Below the pieces are notes generated by a model. That model saw nothing but the letters and a program-made list of their open reading frames with translations, ran no database searches and was not told where the DNA came from. A DNA stretch of 64,000 nt from positions 10,926,434 through 10,990,433 of the forward strand of contig NC_050099.1 in NCBI RefSeq assembly GCF_902167145.1. The letters run 5' to 3'. How positions within the stretch are numbered: position 1 is the first letter of the stretch; every line of letters starts with the position of its first letter. The position numbers were made by a program, and so were the translations under genes. Below, piece after piece: positions 46,101-56,837 of the stretch. The DNA comes from Zea mays. Its lineage: Eukaryota; Streptophyta; Magnoliopsida; Poales; Poaceae.

Positions 46101-46643
46101 AAGGTAAAACCACCGGCGCTGCCACCCCTTGTTCGAAGAGGCAAGGATGGCGGGGATGTACTGTTGCGCACGCGCCTGCCTCAACTAGAGGATGCAGCCA
46201 CCGGCCCGCACCGCCATGCGAACTCTCCTCTCCCCCGTCGCCAAGGCAAAAGGCTCCGCGAAGAAGAGATGGGTCCACAGATCCCAGTGGGGGTCAATCC
46301 CCAAAAACCCTTCGCAAACCGCCGCGAAGATGGCTGCTTGCGCGATGGAGTTGGGGCTGAGATTGTGCAGCTCCACCTCGTAGAAATGCAGAATCGCCCG
46401 CATGAAATGACTCGCTGGCACTCTGAACCCCCGCTCGTGGAAAGAGACGAAACTCAGCACATACCCCGACGGCGGGGATGGGGCGGCTCCGCTTGGGGGA
46501 GCAATCCACTCCGGCTGCGGATCACCGGAGAGGGGACGAAGCAAGCCATCGGCAACAAGGGCCTCCAAATCGTCCACTGTGACGGTGGAGAAAGGCCACG
46601 GGTCGCGCGGCGGAATGACGGCCACCCGGTCGGCCATCACCAA
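43174..46643 (-). pseudogene. opposite-strand gene of Huck-like element (PF04195-like plus charged/coiled tail)
   Basis: From ATG 46643 on the minus strand, the first block has FVSFHERGFRVPASHFMR and EVELHNLSPNSIAQAAIF, the Huck counterpart of the PF04195-like region in the neighbouring Grande-like element. A TAG at 46187-46185 interrupts it, then the same frame continues (YIPAILASSNKGWQRRWFYL) to a donor after 45720. A 55-bp gap to acceptor CACAG at 45665 keeps phase into RWGFTSLFCHRSQNVVDRAA, a basic helix and a run of about 12 aspartates; a stop follows at 45254. Further exon-like pieces are 44843-44226 (Ala/Pro-rich, then WDKLRECAEATVGSLRSTLE), 43988-43758 (alanine-rich coiled coil) and 43632-43174. 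Function is unknown; coding status is inferred from phase-preserving splice sites and similarity between the two elements. Confidence 0.6.
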
Positions 46644-46983
46644 GCAAAGGAGGTGGCGGCGGAGCGGGCAAGGTGCGCGGTTTTCTTTCTCTGGCTATTC
46701 CCTCAGGTTGCGGAAACCTAAGCAGGAGGCGAGCAGCAGAGTAAAGAACCGTCACCGGTCCGTCTTCCGAATATATAAAGGCCCAGGCGAGACCCGTTCA
46801 AACACTTCGCCCGAACCCGCCGCGAAATTCAAAACTCAAAGGCGAAACGCCCATTCCTCGAACGGCTCGCGCACGCACAACGGCTGCCCCGCGAACCACT
46901 CATCCTGTCGCATTAACTCTGCGGCAGGACAGGCGGCACCTTTGGCAGGCGAAGTAGGCGACGCTTCACCTCCGCCACGATGA

Positions 46984-48045
46984 CCGCGTCAAAAAAGGTA
47001 CGCCACGTCGTTCGATTTCATATCCCTTTTTCTCTCTCTTGCTACAGGGACCGGGAAAGGGGATACTCCGAAAGGGATCCTTCTCCGTAAAGGAAGCGGG
47101 CCCCGAGCCCTCCTACTGATCAGAGGTTCGAAGGCTGGCCCCTCGGAAGGGTTCGACAGCCGCCTCAGAGCACTCGGGCTCCGCGCCCACTACTGGTCAG
47201 AGGTTCGAAGGCTGGTCCCTCGGAAGGGTTCGACAGCCGCCTCAGGCCACTCAGGCTCCGCGCCCACTACTGATCAGGGGTTCGTAGGCTGGCCCCCGAA
47301 GGGTTCGACAGCCGCCTCAGAGCACGCAGAGCGAGGGATGACTCTGGGTACGTCCGATACATGGCCGAGGCTCGGGCTATGCTCCCGAGGTACCCTAGGA
47401 CATTTCCGAGACCAGCAGGAGCGATTCTGTAACGGAATCCCATCAGAGGGAGGCATCGAGCCCTCGGACCCTATCAAACGGGACCGGGTCCGACAAATCA
47501 CCTGCAGGTACTTTTGGAGCGCGCCTCTGGGCCACTAGCCGACCCTTATCGAACGGGGCACGGGCGTCCACTCGGATCACCCGTTAGCAACTCACTGGAG
47601 ACACCATGTTCGACGCCCTCCGAGGGCAACATGGCGCTTTACCCCCCTCCTTGCGGAAAGGCAACGCAGGGGCGTATGAAAAAAGCCGAGTCAGTCCTTG
47701 ACCGTCCTCTCGCTCTGTGCGGAGGCTCCTCTCGCAAACCCGGCTCCGGCCAAACCGTTGACAGCGTCAACATACCAGCCCGAGAACTCGGAACCTGACT
47801 ATGCACCCGGGCTACGGCTAGTTCGCATGAGGGAACATCCAGACCGGCCGAGGCATCACGAAAGGCATTAAGACCTCAAAGGAGTCAAACCACTCCTCCG
47901 AGGCCTCGAGGGCTACACCCGGCGGGTGCGCTCGCGCGCACCCACCGGAACGAAACGCAACCCAGAAAGGCCGGTCCCCTTGCAAAAAAGTGCGACAAAA
48001 GCCTCCAAGCGAGTACTAACACTCCCTTGGAGGCTCGGGGGCTAC
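46984..48045. other. untranslated region before Huck-like 3' LTR
   Basis: No coding signal. It contains a 77-bp tandem repeat (next entry) and other GC-rich unique sequence. It ends with the purine-rich GGAGGCTCGGGGGCTAC, the likely polypurine tract, immediately before the 3' LTR. Confidence 0.6.
47114..47330 (+). repeat. 77-bp tandem repeat, about 2.8 copies
   Basis: Units start TACTGATCAGAGG or TACTGGTCAGAGG at 47114, 47191 and 47268, giving an exact 77-bp period. Each contains GGGTTCGACAGCCGCCTCAG. The last copy is partial. Confidence 0.85.
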
Positions 48046-49395
48046 TATCGGGGACCATAATTAGGGGTACCCCCAAGACTCCTAATCTCAGCTGGTAACC
48101 CCCATCAGCACAAAGCTGCAAAGGTCTGATGGGCGCGATTCAGGTCAAGGCTCCGCCCACTCAAGGGACATGATCTCGCCTCGCCCGAGCCCAGCCTCGG
48201 GCAAAGGCAGCCGACCCAGGAGGATTCACGTCTCGCCCGAGGGTTCCCTTAAGCAACGGATGCACCTTGGACTCGCCCGAGGCCCAGTTCGGGCAGGCTT
48301 CGCGCAGAAGCAACCTTGGCCGGATCGCTACGCCAACCGACCGTATCGTAGGAGCATTCAATGCAAGGATAGACTTACACCTTATCCTGACGCGCGCTCC
48401 TCAGTCGACAGGGCCGAAGTGACCGCAGTCACTTCGCCGCTCCACTGACCGACCTGACAGGAAAACAGCGCCGCCTGCCCCGCTCCAACTGTTGTGCCAC
48501 CCGCCAGGGTGAGGCTGACAGCAGCCAAGTCCAGCCTTGGGCGCCATAGGAAGCTCCGCCTCGCCCGACCCCAGGGCTCGGACTCCACCTCGGCGCCGAA
48601 AGATGGTCTCCGCCTCGCCCGACCCCAGGGCTCGGACTCAACCTCGACCTCGGAAGACGGACTCCGCCTCGCCCGACCCCTGAGCTCGGACTCAGCCTCG
48701 ACTCTGGAAGGCGGTCTCCGCCTCGCCCAACCCCAGGACTCAGACTCAACCTCGACACCGGACGATGGTCTCCGCCTCGCCCGACCCTAGGGCTCGGGCT
48801 CAACCTCGACCTCGGACGACGGACTCCGCCTCGCCTGACCCCAGGGCTCGGGCTCCACCTCAACCTCGGAAGACGGACTCCGCCTCGCCCGACCCACAGG
48901 GCTCGGACTCAGCCTCGACCTCGGAGGAGCCTCCGCCTCGCCCGACCTCGGGCTTGGACCGACCGCGTCACAGGGGGGCCATCATTACCCTACCCCTATC
49001 TAGCTCAGGCTACAGGGAACAAGACCGGCGTCCCATCCGGCTCGCCCCGGTAAACAAGTAATGATGGCACCCCGCGTGCTCCATGACGACGGCGGCTCTC
49101 AGCCCCTTATGGAAGCAACGAGATGTCAGTAAGGATCCGACAGCCTCGACAGCTGTACTTCCATGGGGCTCAAGCGCTCCTCCGATGGCCACGACATCAC
49201 ATGAATAGGGCGCCAAAACTTCTCCGACAGCCACGACGACATGTACATAGGGCTCTGGCTCCCCTTTGCTAGACACGTTAGCACATTGCTACACCCCCCG
49301 TTGTACACCTGGGCCCTGTCCTTACATCTATAAAAGGAAGGTCCATGACTCTCGTACGAGAAGGTGGCCGCGCGGGAGAACGGGCCGACGCACAA

Positions 49396-49430
<35 letters not shown>

Positions 49431-49617
49431 ACGCGAACGCTTGTAACCCCCTACTGCAAGCGCATCCGCCTTGGGCGCAGGACAACACGAGGCCGCAGTT
49501 TCCCCTTACTGTTTTCCCCCCTTGTGATCCGTCTCGCGCCGACCCATCTGGGCTGGGACACGCAGCGACAATTTACTCGTCGGTCCAGGGACCCCCCGGG
49601 GTCGAAACGCCGACATG
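48046..49617 (+). repeat. Huck-like 3' LTR (1,572 bp)
   Basis: It starts TATCGGGGACC, so the terminal TG of the 5' copy has become TA here; it ends GCCGACA. It carries the GC-rich tandem array (about 48552-48960), a TATAAAAG box (49329-49336) and a longer CT microsatellite (about 49400-49428) than the 5' LTR. Confidence 0.93.
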
Positions 49618-49622
49618 GTGTT

Positions 49623-50022
49623 TGCTATAATACCCAAAATTTTGGGGTATAAAGAGAACCATTTTAGTCATATGGTTCAAGTAACTTGTTTTTTTGTCTT
49701 ACTTCTTTTGGATCATTACAATTATGGGCTTTATTAAACCAACCAAAGTGAGTAAAACAAATGAACATGCATCATGCTGGATTTGTGAACTGTTGCATCT
49801 AATTTGACAAACCCATGAATTAAAATTTTAAAATTTTGAGTTTAAACTGAAATTGAAACCAAAGGAGAAAAGAAAAAAAATAAAGAAAAGACCTCCTCGT
49901 GGATGTGCCATTTCGGGCCGACCAACTACCGCGCGGCGCTGACATAGCAGGACTTGGGGGTCAGCCTCTTCTCTTGCGAGCATGCACGCTGCGTCTGAAC
50001 GGACACCGACTTTTGGGCCCTC
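49623..50022 (+). repeat. fragment of an older Ty3-type LTR (left piece)
   Basis: 400 bp of non-coding DNA between the Huck-like and Sirevirus elements. TACCCAAAATTTTGGGGTATAAA near its start and the following AT-rich then GC-rich profile resemble the start of long maize Tekay/Prem-1/Xilon-type LTRs as remembered. The continuation would be at 58859-59030 and 60023-61328. This is inference. Confidence 0.4.
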
Positions 50023-51230
50023 TGAAAGGGAAATGTGCCCTTGGGCCATTTCTATTATATTTTGGTGATTAAGTGACCAACACATAGTGAGTGAGTTAAT
50101 ATGTGTCAAATGAAGAGAGAAGTGCAAATCATGTAAAAAGTTACGTTTCTAGACTTAGTACATTAGTTTGAGTACTAACATATTTTGTCTAAGTGCTAGA
50201 AACAGAGAAAAGAGAAGGAGAAAAGGACTTGGCTCTGAGCAGCCAACACTCAGCTCAGTCTGGCACACCGGGCTGTCCGGTGGTGCACATGACAGTGTCC
50301 GGTGCGCCAGGCTGGCTTCCGGCGAACTGGCCACTCTCGAGAATGTTTGGCGGCATACGGTTATAATTCACCGGACTGTCCAGTGGTGCCAACGGCCGCC
50401 AGCGCAATGGTCAGCCACGCAATCCGCGGGCGACGCGTAGCCCGCGCCAACGGTCGGCAGGGGGCACCGGACTGTCCGGTGCGCCAACTGCCACGACGCT
50501 GCAACGGTCATATGTGCCAAATAAGGAAGGAGATCCGCACCGGACATGCTATAGTGACTGTCCGGTGCACCACCCGACAGAAGGAAACTTTGGCCTTCCT
50601 TGTTGGCCTCCAACGGCTCCTAGCTGCCTTGGGGCTATAAAAGGGACCCCTAGGCGCATGGAGGCGGCACCCAAGCACACTCTAAGCATTCCAAGACTTC
50701 TAGTCCTCACTTTCACGCAATCGTTCATCGTTCTTGAGATTGGATCACTTTTCGAGTTGTAAACTCCCCGCGCGTGCTTTGTGTGCTCATCTTCTCACTT
50801 GTGTGCGTGGTTGCGGTGTGGATTTAATTCTAGTGTGCGTTGCTCTTCCCAACCTTACTCTGTGCTTTCATTGTGATCTTTGTTGTAAGGGTGAGAGACT
50901 CCAACTTGTGGAGATTCCTCGCAAACGGGAAAAAGAGATAAGCAAAGAAAAGCCGTGGTATTCAAGTTGATCATTGGATCACTTGAAAGGGGTTGAGTGC
51001 AACCCTCGTCCATTGGGACGCCACAACGTGGAAGCAGGCAAGTGTTACTTGGCCGAACCACGGGATAAAATCGTGTGTCTCTTGTGTTGATCTCTTTGTG
51101 ATTGTCTTGACCACAAGAACTTGCTTCGAAACTACTTAGTAGCACTAACATTTCTATAACCAAGTTTTGTGGCTATTAGTTGTTGAATTTTTACAGGATC
51201 ACCTATTCACCCCCCCTCTAGGTGCTCTCA
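50023..51230 (+). repeat. Sirevirus 5' LTR (1,208 bp)
   Basis: It contains several imperfect copies of the palindrome CACCGGACTGTCCGGTG (about 50260-50575), a TATAAAAG box at 50638-50645 and the run CACCCCCCCTCTAGGTGCTCTCA at its end. Confidence 0.93.
50638..50645 (+). promoter_or_regulatory. TATA box in Sirevirus 5' LTR
   Basis: TATAAAAG in GGGGCTATAAAAGGGACC, directly downstream of the palindrome cluster; it is conserved at 58255-58262 in the 3' LTR. Confidence 0.6.
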
Positions 51231-51232
51231 AT

Positions 51233-51245
51233 TGGTATTGGAGCC
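51233..51245 (+). other. primer binding site (initiator Met tRNA type)
   Basis: TGGTATTGGAGCC follows the 5' LTR after two bases. It is close to the TGGTATCAGAGC site used by most plant copia elements for initiator-methionine tRNA. Confidence 0.75.
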
Positions 51246-51280
51246 GTTCCCTTCACGTAAGGGACTAATCGCCCGAAGAG

Positions 51281-53686
51281 ATGGATCATAAGGGAAAGGG
51301 GATGGTGGTCAACGATAAGGAGAAGGAGTCCATCTTCAACGAGCCAAGAGATGACAAGCCAACTGACTCTGGCTTGAGTCATAAGAAGAAGGTCGGGAAG
51401 AAGAAGAGGCGCATCAAGAAGATCGTCTACTACGACAACGATGAATCTTCTTCTTCACCAAGAGACGACGACGACGAGAAAAAGAAACCGGTTAATTCAA
51501 ATTATTCATTTGATTATTCTCGCATTCCTTTCAATTCCAATGCTCATTTGCTTTCAATTCCTCTTGGTAAACCTCCACACTTTGATGGAGAGGACTACGC
51601 TTTTTGGAGTCATAAAATGCGTAGTCACTTATTTACTCTCCATCCTAGTATATGGGAGATAGTTGAAAATGGAATGCATTTCGACAGTACCGATAACCCA
51701 GTGTTTATCAATGAGCAAATTCATAAGAATGCACAAGCTACCACTGTTTTGCTAGCATCCTTGTGCAGGGACGAGTACAACAAGGTGAGCGGCTTGGACA
51801 ACGCCAAGCAAATCTGGGACACCCTCAAAATATCACATGAGGGAAATGACGCCACCATGATCACCAAAATGGAGTTGGTGGAAGGCGAGCTGGGAAGGTT
51901 CGCGATGATCAGGGGAGAAGAGCCAACACAAACGTACAACAGGCTCAAGACACTGGTCAACAAGATTAGGAGCTATGGAAGCACAAGATGGACGGACCAC
52001 GACATCATCGGACTTATGCTCAGGTCTTTTACTGTTATTGACCCTCATCTTGTGAACCTCATCCGTGAAAATCCCAGGTACACAAAGATGACGCCCGAGG
52101 AGATACTCGGAAAATTTGTGAGCAGGCGCATGATGGTCAAAGAGGCAAGATATGTTGATGATGCATTAAATGGCCCAATGCCCATCTACGAGCCGCAGCC
52201 CGTTGCGCTCAAGGCAACAAGCAGCAATGAGGCGCTACCAAGCAAGGTAGCACAAGTAGAGGCTGCCGGGCTCAACGAGAACGAAATGGCGCTCATCATC
52301 AAGCGCTTCAAGACCGCTCTTAAAGGACGCAAGGAGCACCCCAACAAGAACAAAACAAGGGGAAAGCGCTCCTGCTTCAAATGCGGTAAGACTGGTCACT
52401 TTATTGCAAACTGTCCCGATAATGATAGTGACCAGGGACAAGAAAAGAGCAGGAAGAGGGAGAAGAAGAAGGCCTACAAGAAGGCGAAGGGCGAGGCGCA
52501 TCTTGGCAAAGAATGGGATTCAAACTGCTCTTCCTCTCACTCCAACAACGAAGGACTTGCTGCCTCAGCCTTCAACAAGTCCTCTCTCTTCCCCAACGAA
52601 CGCCATACTTGCCTAATAGCAAAGGATAAAAAGGTAAGCATTCGAGAAACCCCTAAGTATACTACTTCAAGCGATGATGATTCTAGTGATGATGAAGTAG
52701 ATTATACTGATTTATTTAAGGGTTTAGATAGAGCAAAAGTAGATAAAATTAATAAGTTAATTGATGCTTTAAATGAAAAGGATAGAGTTTTAGAAAAGCA
52801 AGAGGATATTTTGTATGAAGAGCATGATAAGTTTGTTAGTGTGCAAAAATCTCTTGCTTTAGAGGTCAACAGAAATGAAATACTATCTTCAGAATTATCT
52901 GCTTGTCATGAAACTGTGTCTAACTTAAAGAGTGTTAATGATGATTTAAATGCTAAGCTAGAAGTAGCTAATAAATATAGTTCATGTGTAGAACATGTTG
53001 CCATTTGTAATAGGTGTAAGGATTTTGATGTTGATGCTTGCGTTGAACACCTTACTTCTATTACCAAATTAAATGATGAGGTGGCAAGTATTAATACTCA
53101 GCTTAAGGCTTGCAAAAATGATTTTGATAAGCTAAAATTTGCTAGGGATGCCTACACCATTGGTAGACACCCCTCAATTAAGGATGGGCTTGGTTTTCGA
53201 AAGGAAACCAAGAACTTAACAAGCCAAAAGGCTCCCATTCTCGCCAAGGAGAAAGGGAAGGCCCCTATGGCTAGTAGCGTTCAAAAGAATCATGCTTTCA
53301 TGTATAATAGAAAAATTGCTAGTCATAATAGGAGATATGCTCATGATGCTTGTGAGTCACATGCTATGTTTGCTTTAAGTTCTAATTTTAATGGTAGGCC
53401 TAGGAGAAATTTTGTGTCTCATGCTCCTAAGAAAATGTGTAATAAACCTACTACTATCTTTCATGCTTGCAACACTACGTTTGTACTTTCATGTAAAAAT
53501 GAAAAAGTAGTTGCTAGAAAATTGGGATCCAAATGCAAAGAAGACAAGGCTTGCATTTGGGTACCAAAAGCTATTGTGACTAACCTTATAGGACCTAACA
53601 AGAGTTGGGTACCTAAAACCCAAGCCTCATTTGCCTTGCAGGTTTATGCATCCGGGGGCTCAAGCTGGATTATCGATAGCGGATGA
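51281..53686 (+). CDS. Sirevirus gag and protease start
   Basis: An open frame of 801 codons from ATG 51281. It begins with a basic/acidic N-terminus (KKKVGKKKRRIKKI), then a copia-type capsid region with PPHFDGEDYAFWSHKMRSH near residue 105 and a zinc knuckle CFKCGKTGHFIANC at about residues 365-378. After it come a lysine-rich tract and a long acidic, coiled-coil-prone C-terminal extension (LDRAKVDKINKLIDALNEK) typical of Sirevirus gag. The frame ends in the protease active-site region: SSWIIDSG is followed by TGA at 53684-53686, where Sirevirus pol would continue. The capsid part looks intact, so gag protein could still be made, as a truncated gag-protease product. Confidence 0.85.
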   Translation: MDHKGKGMVVNDKEKESIFNEPRDDKPTDSGLSHKKKVGKKKRRIKKIVYYDNDESSSSPRDDDDEKKKPVNSNYSFDYSRIPFNSNAHLLSIPLGKPPHFDGEDYAFWSHKMRSHLFTLHPSIWEIVENGMHFDSTDNPVFINEQIHKNAQATTVLLASLCRDEYNKVSGLDNAKQIWDTLKISHEGNDATMITKMELVEGELGRFAMIRGEEPTQTYNRLKTLVNKIRSYGSTRWTDHDIIGLMLRSFTVIDPHLVNLIRENPRYTKMTPEEILGKFVSRRMMVKEARYVDDALNGPMPIYEPQPVALKATSSNEALPSKVAQVEAAGLNENEMALIIKRFKTALKGRKEHPNKNKTRGKRSCFKCGKTGHFIANCPDNDSDQGQEKSRKREKKKAYKKAKGEAHLGKEWDSNCSSSHSNNEGLAASAFNKSSLFPNERHTCLIAKDKKVSIRETPKYTTSSDDDSSDDEVDYTDLFKGLDRAKVDKINKLIDALNEKDRVLEKQEDILYEEHDKFVSVQKSLALEVNRNEILSSELSACHETVSNLKSVNDDLNAKLEVANKYSSCVEHVAICNRCKDFDVDACVEHLTSITKLNDEVASINTQLKACKNDFDKLKFARDAYTIGRHPSIKDGLGFRKETKNLTSQKAPILAKEKGKAPMASSVQKNHAFMYNRKIASHNRRYAHDACESHAMFALSSNFNGRPRRNFVSHAPKKMCNKPTTIFHACNTTFVLSCKNEKVVARKLGSKCKEDKACIWVPKAIVTNLIGPNKSWVPKTQASFALQVYASGGSSWIIDSG

Positions 53687-56600
53687 ACAAACCACATGAC
53701 GGGGGAGAAGAAGATGTTTACCTCCTACGTCAAGAACAAGGATTCCCAGGATACAATCATATTTGGAGATGGGAATCAAGGCAAGGTCAAAGGTTTGGGA
53801 AAAATAGCCATCACAAGAGAGCACTCTATTTCCAATGTATTTTTAGTAGAGTCGCTAGGCTATAATCTCATGTCTGTAAGTCAATTGTGCCACATGGGCT
53901 ACAATTGTTTGTTTACAAATGTTGATGTTTCTGTCTTTAGAAGGAGTGATGGTTCATTAGCGTTTAAGGGTGTACTAGACGACAAACTCTACTTAGTTGA
54001 TTTTTCGAAATAGGAGGCCGATCTAGATGCATGCTTAATAGCTAAGACTAGCATGGGCTGGTTGTGGCATCGCCGTCTAGCACATGTTGGGATGAAGAAC
54101 CTTCATAAACTTCTAAAGGGAGAACATGTGTTAGGACTAACCAATGTCTGCTTCGAAAAAGATAGACCTTGTGCAGCTTGTCAAGCAGGGAAACAGGTGG
54201 GAAGCACTCATCACATCAAGAATGTGATGACTACATCAAGACCTCTAGAGCTTCTCCATATGGACCTCTTCGGACCCATCGCCTACCTTAGCATCGGGGG
54301 AAGTAAGTATGGTTTAGTAATTGTTGATGATTTTTCCCACTTCACTTGGGTATTCTTTTTGCAAAATAAATCAGAAACCCAAGGGACCCTAAAGCGCTTT
54401 CTAAGGAGGGCTCAAAACGAGTTTGAGTTCAAAGTGAAAAAGATAAGAAGCGACAACGGGTCCGAGTTCAGGAATCTTCAAGTAGAGGAGTACCTTGAGG
54501 AAGAAGGCATCAAGCACGAGTTCTCCGCTCCCTACACACCACAACAAAATGGTGTGGTAGAGAGGAAGAACAGGACACTTATCGACATGGCGAGGACGAT
54601 GCTTGGAGAATTCAAGACGCTCGAGCGGTTCTGGTCAGAAGCTGTGAACACAGCTTGCCACGCCATAAACCGGGTCTACCTTCATCGCCTCCTCAAGAAG
54701 ACCTCGTATGAACTTCTTACCGGTAACAAACCCAACGTCTCATACTTTCGTGTATTTGGGAGCAAATGTTACATTCTAGTGAAGAAAGGTAGAAATTCTA
54801 AATTTGCTCCCAAGGCAGTAGAAGGGTTTTTACTAGGGTATGACTCAAATACAAGGGCCTATAGAGTCTTCAACAAATCATCGGGTTTGGTTAAAGTCTC
54901 TAGCAACGTTGTATTTGATGAAACTAATGGCTCTCCAAGAGAGCAAGTTGATCTTGATGATGTAGATGAAGATGATGTTCCAACGGCCGCAATACGTACC
55001 ATGGCGATTGGAGATGTGCGACCACAGGAACATCAAGAGCAAGATCAACCTTCTTCCTCAATGATGGTGCATCCCCCAACTCAAGATGATGGAAAGGTTC
55101 ATCAAGAAGAGGCGTGTGATCAAGGGGGAGCACAAGAAGAATAAGTGATGGAGGAAGAAGCACCACATGCCCCTCCAACTCAAGTCCGAGCGACGATCCA
55201 ACGGAATCACCCCGTTGACCAGATTCTGGGTGACATAAGTAAGGGAGTAACTACTCGCTCAAGATTAGCTAACTTTTGTGAGCATTACTCGTTCGTCTCT
55301 TCTATTGAGCCTTTCAGGGTAGAAGAGGCCTTGCAGGATCCGGACTGGGTGTTGGCCATGCAGGAGGAGCTCAACAACTTCAAGAGAAACGAAGTTTGGA
55401 GCCTAGTGCCATGTCCAAAGCAAAACATTGTGGGAACCAAGTGGGTGTTCCGCAATAAGCAAGATGAGCACGAGGTGGTGACAAGAAACAAGGCTCGACT
55501 TGTGGCAAAAGGTTATGCCCAAGTCGCATGTTTGAATTTTGAGGAGACTTTTGCTCCTGTGGCTAGGCTAGAGTCTATTCGCATTCTGTTAGCCTATGCC
55601 GCTCACCATTCTTTCAGGTTGTTTCAAATGGACGTGAAGAGCGCTTTCCTCAATGGGCCAATCAAGGAGGAGGTGTATGTGGAACAACCCCCTGGCTTTG
55701 AGGATGACAGGTATCCCGACCACGTTTTAAGCTCTCTAAGGCGCTCTATGGACTTAAGCAAGCCCCAAGAGCATGGTATGAATGCCTTAGAGATTTCTTA
55801 ATTGCTAATGCTTTCAAGGTTGGGAAAGCCGATCCCACTCTTTTCACTAAGACTTGTGACAGTGACCTTTTTGTGTGCCAAATTTATGTCGATGACATAA
55901 AATTTGGTTCTACTAATCAAAAGTCTTGTGAGGAGTTTAGCAGGGTGATGACACAGAAATTTGAGATGTCCATGATGGGCGAGTTGACATACTTTCTTGG
56001 GTTCCAAGTGAGACAACTCAAGGACGACACCTTCCTCTCCCAAACGAAGTACACTTAAGATCTTCTCAAGAGGTTTGGGATGAAGGACGCCAAGCCCGCG
56101 AAGACGTCGATGGGAACCGACGGACATGTCGACCTCAACAAAGGAGGTAAGTCTGTTGATCAAAAGGCATACCGGTCTATGATAGGGTCATTGCTTTATT
56201 TATGTGCTAGTAGACCGGATATTATGCTTAGCGTATGCATGTGTGCTAGATTTCAATCTGATCCAAGGGAATGTCACCTTGTGGTTTTTAAGCGAATTCT
56301 TAGATATTTAGTTGCTATGCCTTGCTTCGAGATCTGGTATCCAAAGGGGTCTACCTTTGACTTGATTGGATACTCAGACTTCGATTATGCTGGATGCAAG
56401 GTTGATAGGAAGAGTACATCAGGGATGTGCCAATTCCTAGAAAGGTCCCTGGTGTCTTGGAGTTCTAAGAAATAAACCTCGTTGCCCTATCCACCGCTGA
56501 GGCCGAGTATGTTGCCACAGGACAGCGTTGCGTGCAACTACTTTAGATGAGGCAAACCCTCCGGGACTTTGGCTACAATTTGAGCAAAGTCCCACTCCTA

Positions 56601-56837
56601 TGTGACAATGAGAGTGCAATCTGCATGGCGGATAATCCTGTTGAACACAGCCGCACTAAGCACATAGACATCCGGCATCACTTTTTGAGAGACCACCAGC
56701 AAAAGGGAGATATCGAAGTGTTCTATATTAGCACCGAGAACCAGCTAGCCGATATCTTTACCAAGCCTTTAGATGAGAAAACCTTTTGCAGGCTGCGTAG
56801 TGAGCTAAATGTCTTAGATTCGCGTAACTTGGATTGA
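53687..56837 (+). pseudogene. Sirevirus pol (protease, integrase, RT, RNase H), broken
   Basis: The protease remainder (53696-54013) continues in phase after the TGA. A TAG at 54011 separates it from integrase (54053-55144), which has the HHCC region (WHRRLAHVGMKNL, CAACQAGKQ) and core motifs LLHMDLFGPI, RSDNGSEF and GVVERKNRT. A TAA at 55142 precedes RT. RT starts at 55145 ([18 protein letters not shown]) and suffers a frameshift near 55725, then keeps CQIYVDDIKF at 55880-55910. A stop at 56056 follows, then the connection (56080-56475). A stop and frameshift near 56473-56490 and a TAG near 56546 break RNase H, whose last part runs 56547-56837 (ADIFTKPLD). The catalytic aspartates of RT survive, but at least five stops and two frameshifts make it inactive. 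Confidence 0.85.

Larger units (their letters stand above)
34656..49617 (+). mobile_element. complete Huck-like Ty3/gypsy Tat element, 14,962 bp
   Basis: The 5' LTR begins TGTCGGGGACC at 34656 and the 3' LTR ends GCCGACA at 49617. The exact duplication TGGTG flanks the element at 34651-34655 and 49618-49622. The LTR start and its GC-rich tandem repeats match maize Huck as I remember it. Order: 5' LTR, primer site, gag-pol in one plus-strand frame, a spliced minus-strand gene, repeats, polypurine tract, 3' LTR. Ten premature stops disable the gag-pol frame. LTRs differ by roughly two to three percent by eye. Confidence 0.93.

Noticed and set aside
45384..46721. A 445-codon plus-strand open frame in the Huck-like element
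   Set aside because: It is the shadow of the minus-strand gene, which has the recognisable globular region, phase-preserving splice sites and matching layout in the Grande-like element.
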